The position numbers and the translations under genes are program-made. A stretch of 64,000 nucleotides of DNA from Caulobacter radicis (lineage in GTDB: Bacteria > Pseudomonadota > Alphaproteobacteria > Caulobacterales > Caulobacteraceae), in assembly GCF_003094615.1 (NCBI RefSeq), contig NZ_QDKO01000024.1:1-64000 (forward strand), written 5' to 3'. Positions 1 through 9,542 of the stretch are shown piece by piece. The notes below the pieces were generated by a model. It was not told where the DNA came from and searched no databases. It was given only the letters and a program-made list of their open reading frames with translations. Within the stretch, counting starts at the first letter, position 1, and every line of letters starts with the position of its first letter.

Positions 1-165
1 CGCGATGATCATCTTGATCAGCCGCAGGAAGATGTCGGTGATCAGAGACAGACCCGAAGCGGCCGACTTGGCCCCTTCGGCGTCCAGGAACTGGTTGCAC
101 CCCCAGCCGACAAGCACCCCCAGCACCATCGCGCCGACGATCAGATAGGCGAAGCGTTTGTTCAT
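1..165 (-). CDS. Dicarboxylate/amino acid:cation symporter, N-terminal fragment
   Basis: Only the first 55 codons are in the window; the gene runs off the left edge. The peptide opens with MNKRFAYLIVGAMVLGVLVG, a first membrane helix, and reaches FLRLIKMIIA. That last motif is typical of the DAACS family (DctA/GltP), inner-membrane symporters that take up C4-dicarboxylates or acidic amino acids with protons or sodium. The ATG at 165 has a weak AAGG ribosome binding site. Substrate cannot be told from this part. The family call is fairly safe because the RLIKMIIAP region is well conserved; the next residue (Pro) would lie just outside the window. Confidence 0.75.
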   Translation of the reverse strand, partial: MNKRFAYLIVGAMVLGVLVGWGCNQFLDAEGAKSAASGLSLITDIFLRLIKMIIA

Positions 166-303
166 GAAGAAGCCTTTGCGCACGCGGCGAACGCGCCGGG
201 CGCCGCCGAGGCGTCCGTGAAGCGCGTGAATTTTGGGAAAAGGGGGCGACAGCGGGCGCGGCGAGGCCGGCCCGGCGGTGTCAGGAGCGCCTAAGCGCGA
301 AAG

Positions 304-510
304 TCAGGATGCGGCGGCCTTCTGCAGGCGCTCGTAGCGGCTGAGCAGTCGCTCCCAGGTGACCCGCTTGATCGGCTCGCCCCGGCGCAGCTTGGTCCAG
401 GTCGTCTCGCTAATGCCGTAGACGTTGTTGAGGTGCTCGCGGGTGATGGCGGGCAAGCGGCTCTTCAATCGCTCGAAATGTTCGGCGGGGATCTGGATCA
501 CGTCCGGCAT
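304..510 (-). CDS. Small HTH-like protein (68 aa)
   Basis: A 68-residue basic protein. The stretch [20 protein letters not shown] resembles the recognition part of a Cro/C1-type helix-turn-helix, where Ser/Thr-Trp-Lys-Leu packs before an RxGxP turn, and the C-terminus is helical and charged. A role in DNA binding is inferred, not shown. The frame stays open upstream, and an ATG at 576 has a better GAGGA site, but codons between 576 and 510 (ATA, TCA, TGT, CTT) lack the GC-rich third positions seen after 510, so I prefer the later start. It is divergent from the TonB receptor at 738 and could regulate it, although nothing in the sequence proves that. Confidence 0.55.
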   Translation of the reverse strand: MPDVIQIPAEHFERLKSRLPAITREHLNNVYGISETTWTKLRRGEPIKRVTWERLLSRYERLQKAAAS

Positions 511-737
511 GGCGGTCCCGTAGCTCTGTTCAAGAGGCCGACATGAGCGGCCCGCATCTATCAAGACGCAGGCCATCGGCGTTTCCTCACGTCCGAAAGC
601 AAAAATTTTTCCCCTTACCAATCCGTGACTTGGCTCTGCGGCAAAAAGTTGTCTGGGAGGTGTGGGTTCGGAAACAGGCTGCGTCTTGAGGATCGGAAGC
701 GCGAGGGGCGCGACCCAAATCCAAAGGGGATGCAAGT

Positions 738-3737
738 ATGCGATCGAGGACCTTGAAGCGGATGATGGCCGGCGGCTGCGCGTATGGCGCGCTGATGCTC
801 GGCGTCGCCCACGCCCAGGAGGGCGCCGCTCCAGAAGAGCCCCAGGCCGTCGAGGCCGTGGTCGTCACCGGCTCGCGCATCGCCCGCCAGGACTATGTGG
901 CCAACAGCCCGATCCAGACGGTCGGCGCCGCGGCCATCGAGGCCACCGGCCAAGTGACGGTCGAAAAGGCCCTGTCGCAGATGCCGCAGTTCACCGGCTC
1001 GTTCGGCCAGGGCAACACCGGCTCGACCAGCACGGGCCTGAACGGCGGCCAGTCCTACGCCAGCCTCCGGGGCCTGGGCGCCAAGCGCACCCTGATCCTG
1101 CTCGACGGCCGCCGCCTGCAGCCGTCCAACCCCGATGGTTCGGTCGACCTCAACATCATCCCCGAAGCCCTGATCGAGAACGTCGAGGTCATCACCGGCG
1201 GCGCCTCCACCGCCTACGGCTCGGACGCCACCGCCGGCGTCGTCAACTTCAAGCTCAAGCGCAGCTTCAACGGCCTGACCGCCGACGCCCAGTACGGCAT
1301 CTCGGAAAAGGGCGACGCGGAATCGTTCCGCTTCTCGATCACCGGCGGCTCGGACTTCGCCGAGGGCAAGGGCCGGGCGGTGCTGTCGTTCGACTACACC
1401 AACCGTGACCGCGCCCTGCAGAGCGCCCGCGACTACTACATCTTCCGCACCTCGGCGCCGGGCCTGTCGACCATCCCTCAGGGCACGGTGCTGTTCGGCG
1501 CCAACCTGCCGACCCTGGCCTCGATCAACAGCCTGTTCCAGGGCAGCTACGGCACCGCCGCGCTCACCGGCAACGCCGCCGGCCGCTACACCGGCCAGAT
1601 CGGCTTCAACACCGACCAGACCCTGTTCTCGACCTCGGGCGTGCCGGTCCTGAACTTCCGCGACCCGCAGACCGACAACGCCTACATCGTCAACGCCAAC
1701 GCCGCCGGCACCTCGCAGCAGGTCAACTTCGGCTACAACGGCAGCTCGATGCAGTCGGACCTCGACCGCTACGCCGTGTTCGCCAAGGTCGACTACGACC
1801 TGACCGACAGCATCAAGTTCTTCTCGCAGTTCACCTTCACCGACTACACCTCGGTGGGCGTCTCCAACCCGACCCTGGCCTCGAACGTCTATGGCCTGAC
1901 CGTTCCGGTCTCCAACCCGTTCGTCCCGACCGACTTCCGTCCGATCCTGGCCTCGCGCCCGACCCCGAACGCCGCCTTCACCTTCTACAAGGCGCTCGAT
2001 ATCCTGGGTCCGCGCATCCAGAAGTACAGCTACGACGTCTTCCAGTTCACCAACGGCCTGTCGGGCGAGACCGGCTTCAAGGACTGGACCTGGGACGGCT
2101 ACGTCTCGTTCAGCCGCGCCAAGTTCGACAACGAGCAGACTGGCGGCGCCAGCGCCAGCGCCATCTCGCGCCTGCTCAACAGCCCCACCGGCGGCACGGA
2201 ATACTGCGCCGGCGGCTGGAACCCCTTCGGCAACCTGACGCCGTCGGCCGAGTGCGCCCGCTACATGTCGCGCCGGACCCTGAACCAGAACACCCTCGAG
2301 CAGCGCATGGTCGAGGTGAACGTCTCCGGTTCGCTGTTCGACCTGCCGGCCGGCACGGTGAAGTTCGCCGCCGGTACGGACTATCGCTCGAACGAATACA
2401 CCTTCACCCCCGACAGCCAGCTGAACCAGCCCGACGGCACCAGCGACATCCTGGGCTACAGCGTGCTGCGCGACGCCTCGGGCTCGGTCGACACCTACGA
2501 GGTCTACGGCGAACTGCTGGTGCCGATCGTCAAGGACCTGCCCTTGGTGCAGGAGTTCAACCTCGACCTCGGCTACCGCTATTCCGACTACAGCTCGGTG
2601 GGCGGGGTGCAGACCTACAAGGCCGACTTCGACTGGAAGATCATCGAGCCCGTCCGCCTGCGCGGCGGCTACAACCGCGCCATCCGCGCCCCGAGCGTCG
2701 GCGAGCTCTACGCCCCGGTCTCGACCGGTTCGGTGGCCATCGGCACGGCCTCGTCGACCACCACCAACGGCGACCCCTGCGACGTCCGCTCGTCCTGGCG
2801 GACCGGCGCCAACGCCGCGGCCGTCCGCAGCCTCTGCCTGGCGCAGGGCGTGCCGACCGCGATCATCGACAGCTACCAGCTGGGCACGGCCCAGGTGTTC
2901 GCCCTCACCGGCGGCAATCCGGACCTGCAGGAAGAAACCGCCGACACCTATTCGTTCGGCGCCGTCCTGCGCTCGCCGTTCGAGAACCCGCTGCTCAGCC
3001 GCCTGACGGCCTCGATCGACTGGTACGACATCAAGGTCAAGGACGCGATCGGCAGCCTGTCGATCGTCAACGCCTTCCAGTTCTGCTTCAACTCGGGCGG
3101 CTCCAACCCGTCCTATGACCCGAGCAACTACTACTGCTCGCTGCTGACCCGTAACTCGGCCAGCGGCGTGCCGACCAACCCCGTCCAGCCGCTGCTGAAC
3201 CTGGGCCAGTTCCAGACCACTGGCGTCGACGTGCAGGTCGACTGGAGCTTCGACTTCGCCGACAGCGCCCTGGACATGATCCCGGGCTCCTTCTCGCTGA
3301 ACGTGGCCCTGGGCTACACCGACAAGTTCAAGATCCAGAACCTGCCGGGCGCGCCGGTCTACGACTATGTCGGCACCATCGGCACGGGCGTGGAAAGCAC
3401 CGCCGGCACGGCTCACCCGAAGTGGAAGTCGGTGACCTCGGGCACCTACACCTGGGGTCCGGCGAGCCTGGGCCTGCGCTGGCGCTGGATCGAGGCCATG
3501 GAGAACTCGGCCAAGGTCGTCACCCCGACCAGCACCTCGCGCGGGGTGAAGGCCTACAACGCCTTCGACCTCAACGGCCGCGTCGAGCTGCCCTGGGACA
3601 CCGCCCTGCGCTTCGGTGTCAACAACCTGCTGGACAAGGCTCCGCCGCAGGTGGGCGACACCGAGGGCAACTACGACCCGCAGAACTACGACGTGCTCGG
3701 CCGCTCCTACTACGTGGGCATCCGCAAGCGCTTCTAG
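738..3737 (+). CDS. TonB-dependent outer-membrane receptor (999 aa)
   Basis: Energy-dependent outer-membrane transporter. Residues 1-26 form a signal peptide ending AHA, followed by a TonB-box-like region [10 protein letters not shown] (about 39-48), a plug domain to about residue 170 ([34 protein letters not shown]) and a long beta-barrel ending in aromatic YYVGIRKRF, as needed for BamA-dependent insertion. Length is normal for the large 950-1050 aa receptors abundant in Caulobacter and sphingomonads. Two cysteine pairs occur in extracellular-loop regions. No sugar, siderophore or cobalamin gene lies next to it, so the substrate is unknown. The ATG at 738 follows AAGGGG. A strong terminator lies about 90 nt after the stop. 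Confidence 0.93.
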   Translation: MRSRTLKRMMAGGCAYGALMLGVAHAQEGAAPEEPQAVEAVVVTGSRIARQDYVANSPIQTVGAAAIEATGQVTVEKALSQMPQFTGSFGQGNTGSTSTGLNGGQSYASLRGLGAKRTLILLDGRRLQPSNPDGSVDLNIIPEALIENVEVITGGASTAYGSDATAGVVNFKLKRSFNGLTADAQYGISEKGDAESFRFSITGGSDFAEGKGRAVLSFDYTNRDRALQSARDYYIFRTSAPGLSTIPQGTVLFGANLPTLASINSLFQGSYGTAALTGNAAGRYTGQIGFNTDQTLFSTSGVPVLNFRDPQTDNAYIVNANAAGTSQQVNFGYNGSSMQSDLDRYAVFAKVDYDLTDSIKFFSQFTFTDYTSVGVSNPTLASNVYGLTVPVSNPFVPTDFRPILASRPTPNAAFTFYKALDILGPRIQKYSYDVFQFTNGLSGETGFKDWTWDGYVSFSRAKFDNEQTGGASASAISRLLNSPTGGTEYCAGGWNPFGNLTPSAECARYMSRRTLNQNTLEQRMVEVNVSGSLFDLPAGTVKFAAGTDYRSNEYTFTPDSQLNQPDGTSDILGYSVLRDASGSVDTYEVYGELLVPIVKDLPLVQEFNLDLGYRYSDYSSVGGVQTYKADFDWKIIEPVRLRGGYNRAIRAPSVGELYAPVSTGSVAIGTASSTTTNGDPCDVRSSWRTGANAAAVRSLCLAQGVPTAIIDSYQLGTAQVFALTGGNPDLQEETADTYSFGAVLRSPFENPLLSRLTASIDWYDIKVKDAIGSLSIVNAFQFCFNSGGSNPSYDPSNYYCSLLTRNSASGVPTNPVQPLLNLGQFQTTGVDVQVDWSFDFADSALDMIPGSFSLNVALGYTDKFKIQNLPGAPVYDYVGTIGTGVESTAGTAHPKWKSVTSGTYTWGPASLGLRWRWIEAMENSAKVVTPTSTSRGVKAYNAFDLNGRVELPWDTALRFGVNNLLDKAPPQVGDTEGNYDPQNYDVLGRSYYVGIRKRF

Positions 3738-3824
3738 TCGAAGCCTGAAGCCAACCCGGGCGCGCTTCTCCCCCTTTGCGCGCCCGGCGCTCGCCGCCCA
3801 GTCAGCCCCGGCGGCGGCGAGGAA

Positions 3825-3856
3825 GGGCGCCGGTCTTGGCGGACCGGCGCCCTTTT
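3825..3856 (+). terminator. Rho-independent terminator of the TonB receptor gene
   Basis: Perfect 11-bp GC-rich stem GGGCGCCGGTC / GACCGGCGCCC with a 6-nt loop, followed by TTTT. It lies 88 nt downstream of the receptor stop codon on the same strand. Confidence 0.85.
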
Positions 3857-3880
3857 CGCGTTGTGGGCCTCACTCTCTTT

Positions 3881-3919
3881 CTCCCGTCATTCCCGCCCTT
3901 GTGGCGGGAATGACGGGAG
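3881..3919. repeat. Short palindrome, minimal copy of repeat family A
   Basis: A 17-bp arm (CTCCCGTCATTCCCGCC) is followed by CTTGT and its exact reverse complement. The same arm bounds three much longer copies at 14515, 16555 and 18531. Here the interior is missing, so this is either the ancestral hairpin or a deletion product. It lies between the ends of two convergent genes. Confidence 0.85.
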
Positions 3920-3938
3920 GTGAGAGGTTTGGTGGCGC

Positions 3939-4214
3939 CTAGTGCGCCAGCAGGCTCGCCGCCGTAAGAGCCGCGGCCGCCAGGCCGGCGCCGCCAATGG
4001 CCAGCACCTTGAGGTCTCGCCACGCCGAAGCCGAAGGCGGGTCCCAACTGGCGATCTCGGCGTCGACCGCGCGCATCGCCTCGAAGGCGTCGCGGCGGCG
4101 GGGGTGGGCCACCCAGGTCTCGAACTCTTCCTGGTCGCCTTGCCCGGCGTGCGGCGAGCGCAGGCGTTCCAGCCAGGCGGCGGCTTCGCGGAGGTCGTCT
4201 TCGGTTCGGGTCAT
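3939..4214 (-). CDS. FecR N-terminal (DUF4880)-like single-helix membrane protein (91 aa)
   Basis: Residues 8-50 match the N-terminal part of FecR/PupR anti-sigma regulators: EAAAWLERLRS, then QEEFETWVAHPRRRDAFEAM. In FecR this region is cytoplasmic and binds an ECF sigma factor. Here it is followed by one membrane helix (LAIGGAGLAAAALTAASLLA) and the protein stops, so the usual periplasmic FecR signal-receiving domain is absent. No sigma-factor gene is adjacent. The ATG at 4214 is preferred because AGGAG lies 9 nt upstream; a GTG two codons earlier leaves only 3 nt. It could be a truncated anti-sigma factor or an independent small regulator. Confidence 0.7.
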   Translation of the reverse strand: MTRTEDDLREAAAWLERLRSPHAGQGDQEEFETWVAHPRRRDAFEAMRAVDAEIASWDPPSASAWRDLKVLAIGGAGLAAAALTAASLLAH

Positions 4215-4424
4215 GCGCACGTGCTCCTGACCGCGATCATGCGGGCTGGTGTTGCGTGCGTGTTTCCCGCGCGATGCGTCGCGATACCGCCGGCCGTTCT
4301 GCGACCCTCTGCTCCCAAAACAGATGCGCGAGCGGTTTCTTCAAACCGCAACCTTGCCGCAACACTGGCGAAACCGAGAGCCGCCATGCCCCGGCTTTGT
4401 TGGCTATGCGCGTGGGGCGTGCTG

Positions 4425-4787
4425 ATGGACTTCCTGGAACAGACGACGTTTCACAACCGCATCTGCGAGGACCTGGAGGCCGCCATGGCCGCCGGGCGCA
4501 CCGTCGACGCCGCCGCCATCCGGGCCGAGCGGACCTGCGCCGCCGGCCAGTGGCTGCACGGCGAGGGCCACCGGCGCATGCCCGGCAGCCACCTGCACCT
4601 GCACTGCCTGGAGGCCCATCGCGACTTCCACCGCATCGCCGGCCAGGTGGCTGAGCAGATCAATCGCGGCGCCACCGCCGACGCCTGGCGGGCCATGCGC
4701 AACGGCGGAGCGCTGGCCGGCGCCAAGGCCGAACTTGCCGCCGCCCTCCGCAAGCTGCGCGTGGCGATGGAAGCCTCGGCGGGGTAG
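4425..4787 (+). CDS. Stand-alone CZB (chemoreceptor zinc-binding) domain protein (120 aa)
   Basis: The protein is little more than one CZB domain. The 3His/1Cys zinc set is visible: His10 in TTFHNRI, Cys38 in RTCAAGQWL, and His65 and His69 in CLEAHRDFH. CZB domains bind zinc tightly and occur at the ends of chemoreceptors and diguanylate cyclases, where zinc or hypochlorous acid changes signalling. This one has no MCP or GGDEF partner, so it probably acts in trans or as a soluble zinc sensor. The frame stays open far upstream, but coding-like sequence begins near this ATG. The ribosome binding site is weak (GGGG); an ATG at 4386 is a possible alternative. Confidence 0.75.
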   Translation: MDFLEQTTFHNRICEDLEAAMAAGRTVDAAAIRAERTCAAGQWLHGEGHRRMPGSHLHLHCLEAHRDFHRIAGQVAEQINRGATADAWRAMRNGGALAGAKAELAAALRKLRVAMEASAG

Positions 4788-4800
4788 GGGGCAGGGCCCT

Positions 4801-4902
4801 GCGTCCTTCGAGGCCCGCTGCGCGGGCGCCTCAGGATGAGGAGGTCAGTGCAATGGCGTCCTCATCCTGAGGTGCGACCCGAAGGGGAGCCTCGAAGGAC
4901 GC
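4801..4902. repeat. Palindromic repeat family B, copy 1 (102 bp)
   Basis: Outer arms GCGTCCTTCGAGGC and GCCTCGAAGGACGC enclose inner arms CCTCAGGATGAGGA / TCCTCATCCTGAGG. The second copy at 54927 has the same arms with its centre reversed. It fills the gap between the CZB gene and the end of the efflux operon and could fold into a long hairpin in RNA. Confidence 0.85.
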
Positions 4903-4908
4903 ACGGCC

Positions 4909-6345
4909 TCACAGCCCCGTCCACCCGCCGCCGATCGCCTGCACCAGGGCCATGGCCGCCGTCTGGCGCGACACGCGGGCCGACGCCAGGTCGCGGCGGG
5001 CCGAGAGGGCCGAGGCCTGGGCGGTGACGACGTCGGTATAGGCCACCTGGCCGGCGCGATACTGGTTCAGCAGCATCTGCTCGGTCTGGTCGGCGGCCTT
5101 GGAGGCGGTTTCCAGGAGGGCGTACTGGCGCTCGAGCACCCGCACCGCCGTCAGCTGGTTCTCGACGTCCTGGAAGGCGGTCAGCGCCGTTTGGCGATAG
5201 TCGGCGGCGGCGGCGTCATAGGCGGCGCGGGCCTGGGCGACCTGGGCCTTGCGGGCGCCGGCGTCGAACAGGGTCTGGGCCGCCGACAGCCCCAGCGACC
5301 AGGTGTTGGCCGAGGCCGAGAACAGGTCGCCCAGCACGCTGGCTGTCGAATTGCCGCTGCCGCTCAGCGTGAAGGTCGGGAAATAGGCGGCGCGAGCCAC
5401 GCCGATCTGGGCGTTGGCGGCGGCCACGCGGCGCTCGGCGGCGGCGACGTCCGGACGGCGCTCCAGCAGGGTCGAGGGCAGGCCGGCCGGGATGTCCGGC
5501 ACGCTGGCCGTCCAGTTCGGATCGGCGGCGATGCGGAAGCCGCTGGCCGGCTGGCCGACCAGCACGGCGATGGCGTTTTCGTAGGTGGCGCGGGTCTGGG
5601 TCAGGCCCTCCAGGCTCGACTGGGCGTTGGCCAGGGTGGTCTGGGCCTGCAGCACGTCCGAGCGCGGGGCGATGCCGGCGTCGTAGCGGTTCTGGGTGAT
5701 CTTCAGGGCGCGCTGGTAGCCGTCGACCGTCGCCTGAACGAGGGCGATCTCGATGTCGCTCTGGCGCAGGCCCAGATAGTTGGTCGCCAGTTCGCCCTGG
5801 GCCGACAGCTGGGCGGCCGCCAGGTCGGCGGCGCTGGCCTGGGCGCTGGCGCTGGCATTGCCGATCGAGGCGCGGATGCGGCCCCAGACGTCGGGCTCCC
5901 AGCTGGCGCCGATGCTGGCGCTGTAGCGCTTGGTGTCGCCCGAGCTGGTGGCCCCGCCGGCGCCCGGCGCGCTGCTGGTCCCGCCGCCGCCCGAGCGCGT
6001 GCCCGAGGCCGACAGGTCGATGCTGGGGAACAGCGAGGCGCGCTGCTCGCGCACCAGGGCGCGGGCCTGGCGATAGGCGGCCTCGGCGGCGGCGATGGTC
6101 TGGTTGTCCACCTTCACCCGCTCGGCCAGGGCGTTCAGTTGGGCGTCGCCCAGCAGGGTCCACCAGTCGCCGCGATCCAGATGATCGGACGGCGTGGCGG
6201 CCTTCCAGCCGTCCATCGCCTTCCAGGTCGCGGGCGTCGGCGAGGCGAGCTTTGGCGTCTCGTAGGCCGGCGTCGTCGAGCAGGCCGCGACGCCAAGCAT
6301 CAGGGGAGCCAGGAGGGGCAGGGCGGTCAGGAGGCGGGCGGTCAT
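4909..6345 (-). CDS. NodT-family outer-membrane efflux lipoprotein (478 aa)
   Basis: Outer-membrane channel of a tripartite RND pump (TolC/OprM/NodT family). A lipoprotein signal peptide ends at GVAAC, so Cys22 should be lipidated. Two outer-membrane efflux repeats follow; typical signatures are WWTLLGDAQLNALAERV near the start, PDVWGRIRASIGNASAS, and in the second repeat LLERRPDVAAAERRVAAANA and VQAIGGGW at the C-terminus. It is the last gene of a four-gene operon, and its ATG overlaps the stop of the preceding RND gene (ATGA), indicating translational coupling. An open frame extends further upstream but is antisense-free noise inside the RND gene. Length is normal for the family. Confidence 0.93.
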   Translation of the reverse strand: MTARLLTALPLLAPLMLGVAACSTTPAYETPKLASPTPATWKAMDGWKAATPSDHLDRGDWWTLLGDAQLNALAERVKVDNQTIAAAEAAYRQARALVREQRASLFPSIDLSASGTRSGGGGTSSAPGAGGATSSGDTKRYSASIGASWEPDVWGRIRASIGNASASAQASAADLAAAQLSAQGELATNYLGLRQSDIEIALVQATVDGYQRALKITQNRYDAGIAPRSDVLQAQTTLANAQSSLEGLTQTRATYENAIAVLVGQPASGFRIAADPNWTASVPDIPAGLPSTLLERRPDVAAAERRVAAANAQIGVARAAYFPTFTLSGSGNSTASVLGDLFSASANTWSLGLSAAQTLFDAGARKAQVAQARAAYDAAAADYRQTALTAFQDVENQLTAVRVLERQYALLETASKAADQTEQMLLNQYRAGQVAYTDVVTAQASALSARRDLASARVSRQTAAMALVQAIGGGWTGL

Positions 6346-9300
6346 CGGGCGAGCTCCGGCGCGGAGGGCATGTGGGTCAGGTCGCGCTCGTCGCGCCGCT
6401 TGCCGCGCAGGCGGTCGAGATAGACGTAGACCACGGGGGTGGTGATGAGGGTCAGCAGCTGGCTGGCGATCAGGCCGCCGATGATGGTGATGCCCAGCGG
6501 CCGGCGCAGCTCGGCGCCTTCGCCGAAGCCGATGGCCAGGGGCAGGGCGCCCAGGGCGGCGGCCAGGGTCGTCATCAGGATCGGGCGGAAGCGCAGGAGA
6601 CTGGCTTCTCGCACCGCCTCGATCGCCGTCAGCCCTCGCCCGCGCTGGGCCTCCAGGGCGAAGTCGATGATCAGGATGGCGTTCTTCTTGACGATGCCCA
6701 GCAGCAGGAAGACCCCGATCAGGGCGATGATCGAGAACTCCATGCCGAACAGCAGGAGCGCCAGCACCGCCCCGACGCCGGCGGCGGGCAGGGTCGACAG
6801 CACCGTCACCGGGTGGACGTAGCTCTCGTAGAGGATGCCCAGCACGATGTAGATCGCCACGATGGCCGCCGCGATCAGGAACGGCTGCTGCTTCATCTGT
6901 TCGTTGTAGCTGCGGGCGCTGCCCTGGAAGCTGCCGCGCACGCTGGTCGGCAGTCCGATGTCGGCCTCGGCCTGGGTGATGGCGGCCTGGGCCTGCGACA
7001 GCGACACGCCGTCCGGCAGGTTGAACGACACGGTGGTGGCCAGCTCGCCGTTCTGGTGGTTGACCGAGGTGGGGGTGGCGCTCTGGGCGACGCTGGCGAT
7101 GGCGGTCAGCGGCGTCATCGGCGTGGCCGTGGTGTTCAGGGCCGAGCCGGTGGAGGCGTCGCGCAGCGACGGGTTCACCGCCGCCCCGCTGCTGCTCGAG
7201 GTCGTGGTCGAGCCGCTGGCGGAGGTCGGCACGTAGACGTCGTTCAGCGCCTCGGGGCCCTGGGCGAACTGCTGCTGCCACTCCATGATCACCGAGTATT
7301 GGTTGACGTCCTCGTAGATCGTCGCGACCTGGCGCTGGCCAAAAGCGTTGTAGAGCGCGTTGTCGACGGCCCGGGGCGTGACGCCCATGCGCGAGGCGCT
7401 GTCGCGGTCGATGGTGACGAAGGTCTCGACGCCGTTCTCCGACTGGTCGCTGTCGACGTCGGTCATGACGTCGGAATGCGCCTTCATCGCCTCGGCCAGC
7501 TTCGGCGCCCATTCCTTGAGGGCGTCGCTGGAGTCGCTGGTCAGGGTGTATTGGTAGGTCGAGTTGCTCGACCGCCCGCCCATGCGCAGGTCCTGCACCG
7601 GGTTGAGGAAGATCGAGACGCCGGTCACCTTCTGCAACTGCGGCCGCAGGCGGGCGATCACGGCGCTGCCCTTCTCCTTGCGCTCGTCCATGGGCTTGAG
7701 GTTGACGAACATGAAGCCGCCGCCGGCCCGGGCGCCGCCGGTGAAGCCGACCACGGTGTCGACGGCCGGGTCCTTGCGGATGATCTCGACCACCGCCCGC
7801 AGCTTCTGCTCCATGGTCTGGAACGAGACGCTCTGGTCGGCGCGGATGCCGGCCATCAGCTGGCCGTTGTCCTGCTGGGGAAAGAAGCCCTTGGGCACGG
7901 CGATATAGAGCCAGATCGTCATGCCGATGACGGCGGCCAGCATGAACATCACCAGCGGCTTGGCGTGCAGCGCCCAGTCCAGCGAGCGGGCATAGATCGC
8001 CTGGACCTTGTCGAACATCTTCTCGAAGAAGCGGGCGATGCGGCCTTCCTTGTGGCCCTCTGGGCGGGGCTTCAGCAGGTAGGCGCACATCATCGGCGTG
8101 GTCGTCAGGCTGATGACCAGCGAGATCAGCACCGCCGCCGACAGGGTGACGGCGAACTCGCGGAACAGGCGCCCCACCTGGCCGCCCATGAACAGCAGCG
8201 GGATGAAGACGGCGACCAGCGAGACGCTGATCGACAGCACCGTGAAGCCGACCTCGCGCGCGCCCAGGGTGGCGGCCTTGAAGCGCTCCATGCCCGCCTC
8301 GATGTGGCGCTGGGTGTTCTCCAGCACGACGATGGCGTCGTCGACGACGAACCCCGTGGCGACCGTGATGGCCATCAGGGACAGGTTGTTGAGCGAGAAG
8401 CCCAGCAGGTACATCACCCCGAAGGTGCCCAGCAGCGAGACGATGGTCGCCGCCGCCGGAATGAAGGTCGCCCGGCCGCTGCGCAGGAAGGCGCTGACTA
8501 CCAGCACCACCAGCACGATCGAGATCAGCAGGGTCACCTCGATCTCGTGCAGCGAGGCGCGGATCGAGTTGGTGCTGTCGCTGGCCACCTGCACGTTGAT
8601 GTCGGCGGGGAGCTGTTCGCGCAGTTCGGGCAGGGCGGCGCGCACGCTGTCGACGGTCTCGATGATGTTGGCGCCGGGCTGGCGGGTGATCAGCACGATG
8701 ATCGCCGGCTTGCCGTTGAACAGGCCGATGGTGCGGGTGTCGGCGACGCTGTCGGTGACGTTGGCCACGTCCGACAGCTTGACCCCCGCCTCGCCGCGCC
8801 AGGCGACCAGCAGGCCGGCGTAGTCGGCCGCCTTGCGGCCGCTGCTGGAGGTGTAGATCTGGAAGCGCTTGCCGTCGCCCTCGACCGCGCCCTTGGGGCG
8901 GTTGGCGTTGGCCGACTGGATGGCCGCGCGCACGTCCTCCAGGCTGACGCCGTATTTGTTGAGCAGGAACGGATTGACCGAGATCCGCACGGCCGGCAGC
9001 GAGCCGCCGCCGATCTCGACGTCGCCCACGCCCTTCACCTGCGAGATCCGCTGGGCCACGACGTTGGAGACCGCGTCGTAGATCTGGCCCGGGGTCTTGG
9101 TGTCGGAGGTCAGGGCCAGGATGATCACCGGCGCGTCCGACGGGTTCATCTTGCGGTAGGTCGGGTTGCTGCGCAGCGTGGCGGGCAGGTCGGCGCGGGC
9201 GGCGTTGATGGCCGCCTGCACCTCGCGGGCGGCGCCGTCGATCTTGCGGTTGAGGTCGAACTGCAAGGTCACCCGGGTCGAGCCCGACGAGCTCTGCGAG

Positions 9301-9542
9301 GTCATCTCGTTGACCCCGGAGATCACGCCCAGGCGCCGCTCCAGGGGCGTGGCGACGCTGGAGGCCATGGTCTCGGGGCTGGCCCCCGACAGGCTGGCCG
9401 ACACCGAGATGGTCGGATAGTCCACCTGCGGCAGCGGCGAGACCGGCAGCACCAGGAAGGCGAAGATGCCGGCCAAAGCCAGGCCGATGGTCAGGAGGAC
9501 CGTGGCCACCGGCCGGCGGATGAAGGGCGCCGACAGGTTCAT
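6342..9542 (-). CDS. RND multidrug efflux permease, MdtC-like (1066 aa)
   Basis: Inner-membrane proton/drug antiporter of the HAE-1 (AcrB) family. Hallmarks: MNLSAPFIRRPVATVLLTIG start, PLPQVDYPTI, the TM4 proton-relay Asp-Asp in GFVVDDAIVVLEN, and FRPILMTTLAAALGALPLA in the second half. The order adaptor - pump - pump - outer-membrane factor is that of mdtABC, where two different permeases form one heterotrimer; this is the MdtC position. The C-terminal half has an unusual Ser/Thr-rich insert (SASGSTTTSSSSGAAVNPS) in the second periplasmic region, absent from the sister pump. Its ATG overlaps the upstream pump gene's stop by 4 nt, and its own stop overlaps the NodT start. Confidence 0.93.
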   Translation of the reverse strand: MNLSAPFIRRPVATVLLTIGLALAGIFAFLVLPVSPLPQVDYPTISVSASLSGASPETMASSVATPLERRLGVISGVNEMTSQSSSGSTRVTLQFDLNRKIDGAAREVQAAINAARADLPATLRSNPTYRKMNPSDAPVIILALTSDTKTPGQIYDAVSNVVAQRISQVKGVGDVEIGGGSLPAVRISVNPFLLNKYGVSLEDVRAAIQSANANRPKGAVEGDGKRFQIYTSSSGRKAADYAGLLVAWRGEAGVKLSDVANVTDSVADTRTIGLFNGKPAIIVLITRQPGANIIETVDSVRAALPELREQLPADINVQVASDSTNSIRASLHEIEVTLLISIVLVVLVVSAFLRSGRATFIPAAATIVSLLGTFGVMYLLGFSLNNLSLMAITVATGFVVDDAIVVLENTQRHIEAGMERFKAATLGAREVGFTVLSISVSLVAVFIPLLFMGGQVGRLFREFAVTLSAAVLISLVISLTTTPMMCAYLLKPRPEGHKEGRIARFFEKMFDKVQAIYARSLDWALHAKPLVMFMLAAVIGMTIWLYIAVPKGFFPQQDNGQLMAGIRADQSVSFQTMEQKLRAVVEIIRKDPAVDTVVGFTGGARAGGGFMFVNLKPMDERKEKGSAVIARLRPQLQKVTGVSIFLNPVQDLRMGGRSSNSTYQYTLTSDSSDALKEWAPKLAEAMKAHSDVMTDVDSDQSENGVETFVTIDRDSASRMGVTPRAVDNALYNAFGQRQVATIYEDVNQYSVIMEWQQQFAQGPEALNDVYVPTSASGSTTTSSSSGAAVNPSLRDASTGSALNTTATPMTPLTAIASVAQSATPTSVNHQNGELATTVSFNLPDGVSLSQAQAAITQAEADIGLPTSVRGSFQGSARSYNEQMKQQPFLIAAAIVAIYIVLGILYESYVHPVTVLSTLPAAGVGAVLALLLFGMEFSIIALIGVFLLLGIVKKNAILIIDFALEAQRGRGLTAIEAVREASLLRFRPILMTTLAAALGALPLAIGFGEGAELRRPLGITIIGGLIASQLLTLITTPVVYVYLDRLRGKRRDERDLTHMPSAPELAR

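Noticed and set aside
615..3416. 933-codon open frame antisense to the TonB receptor gene
   Set aside because: Caused by the high GC content; composition is Val/Gly/Arg/Ala-biased without domains, while the plus-strand gene has signal peptide, plug and barrel motifs.
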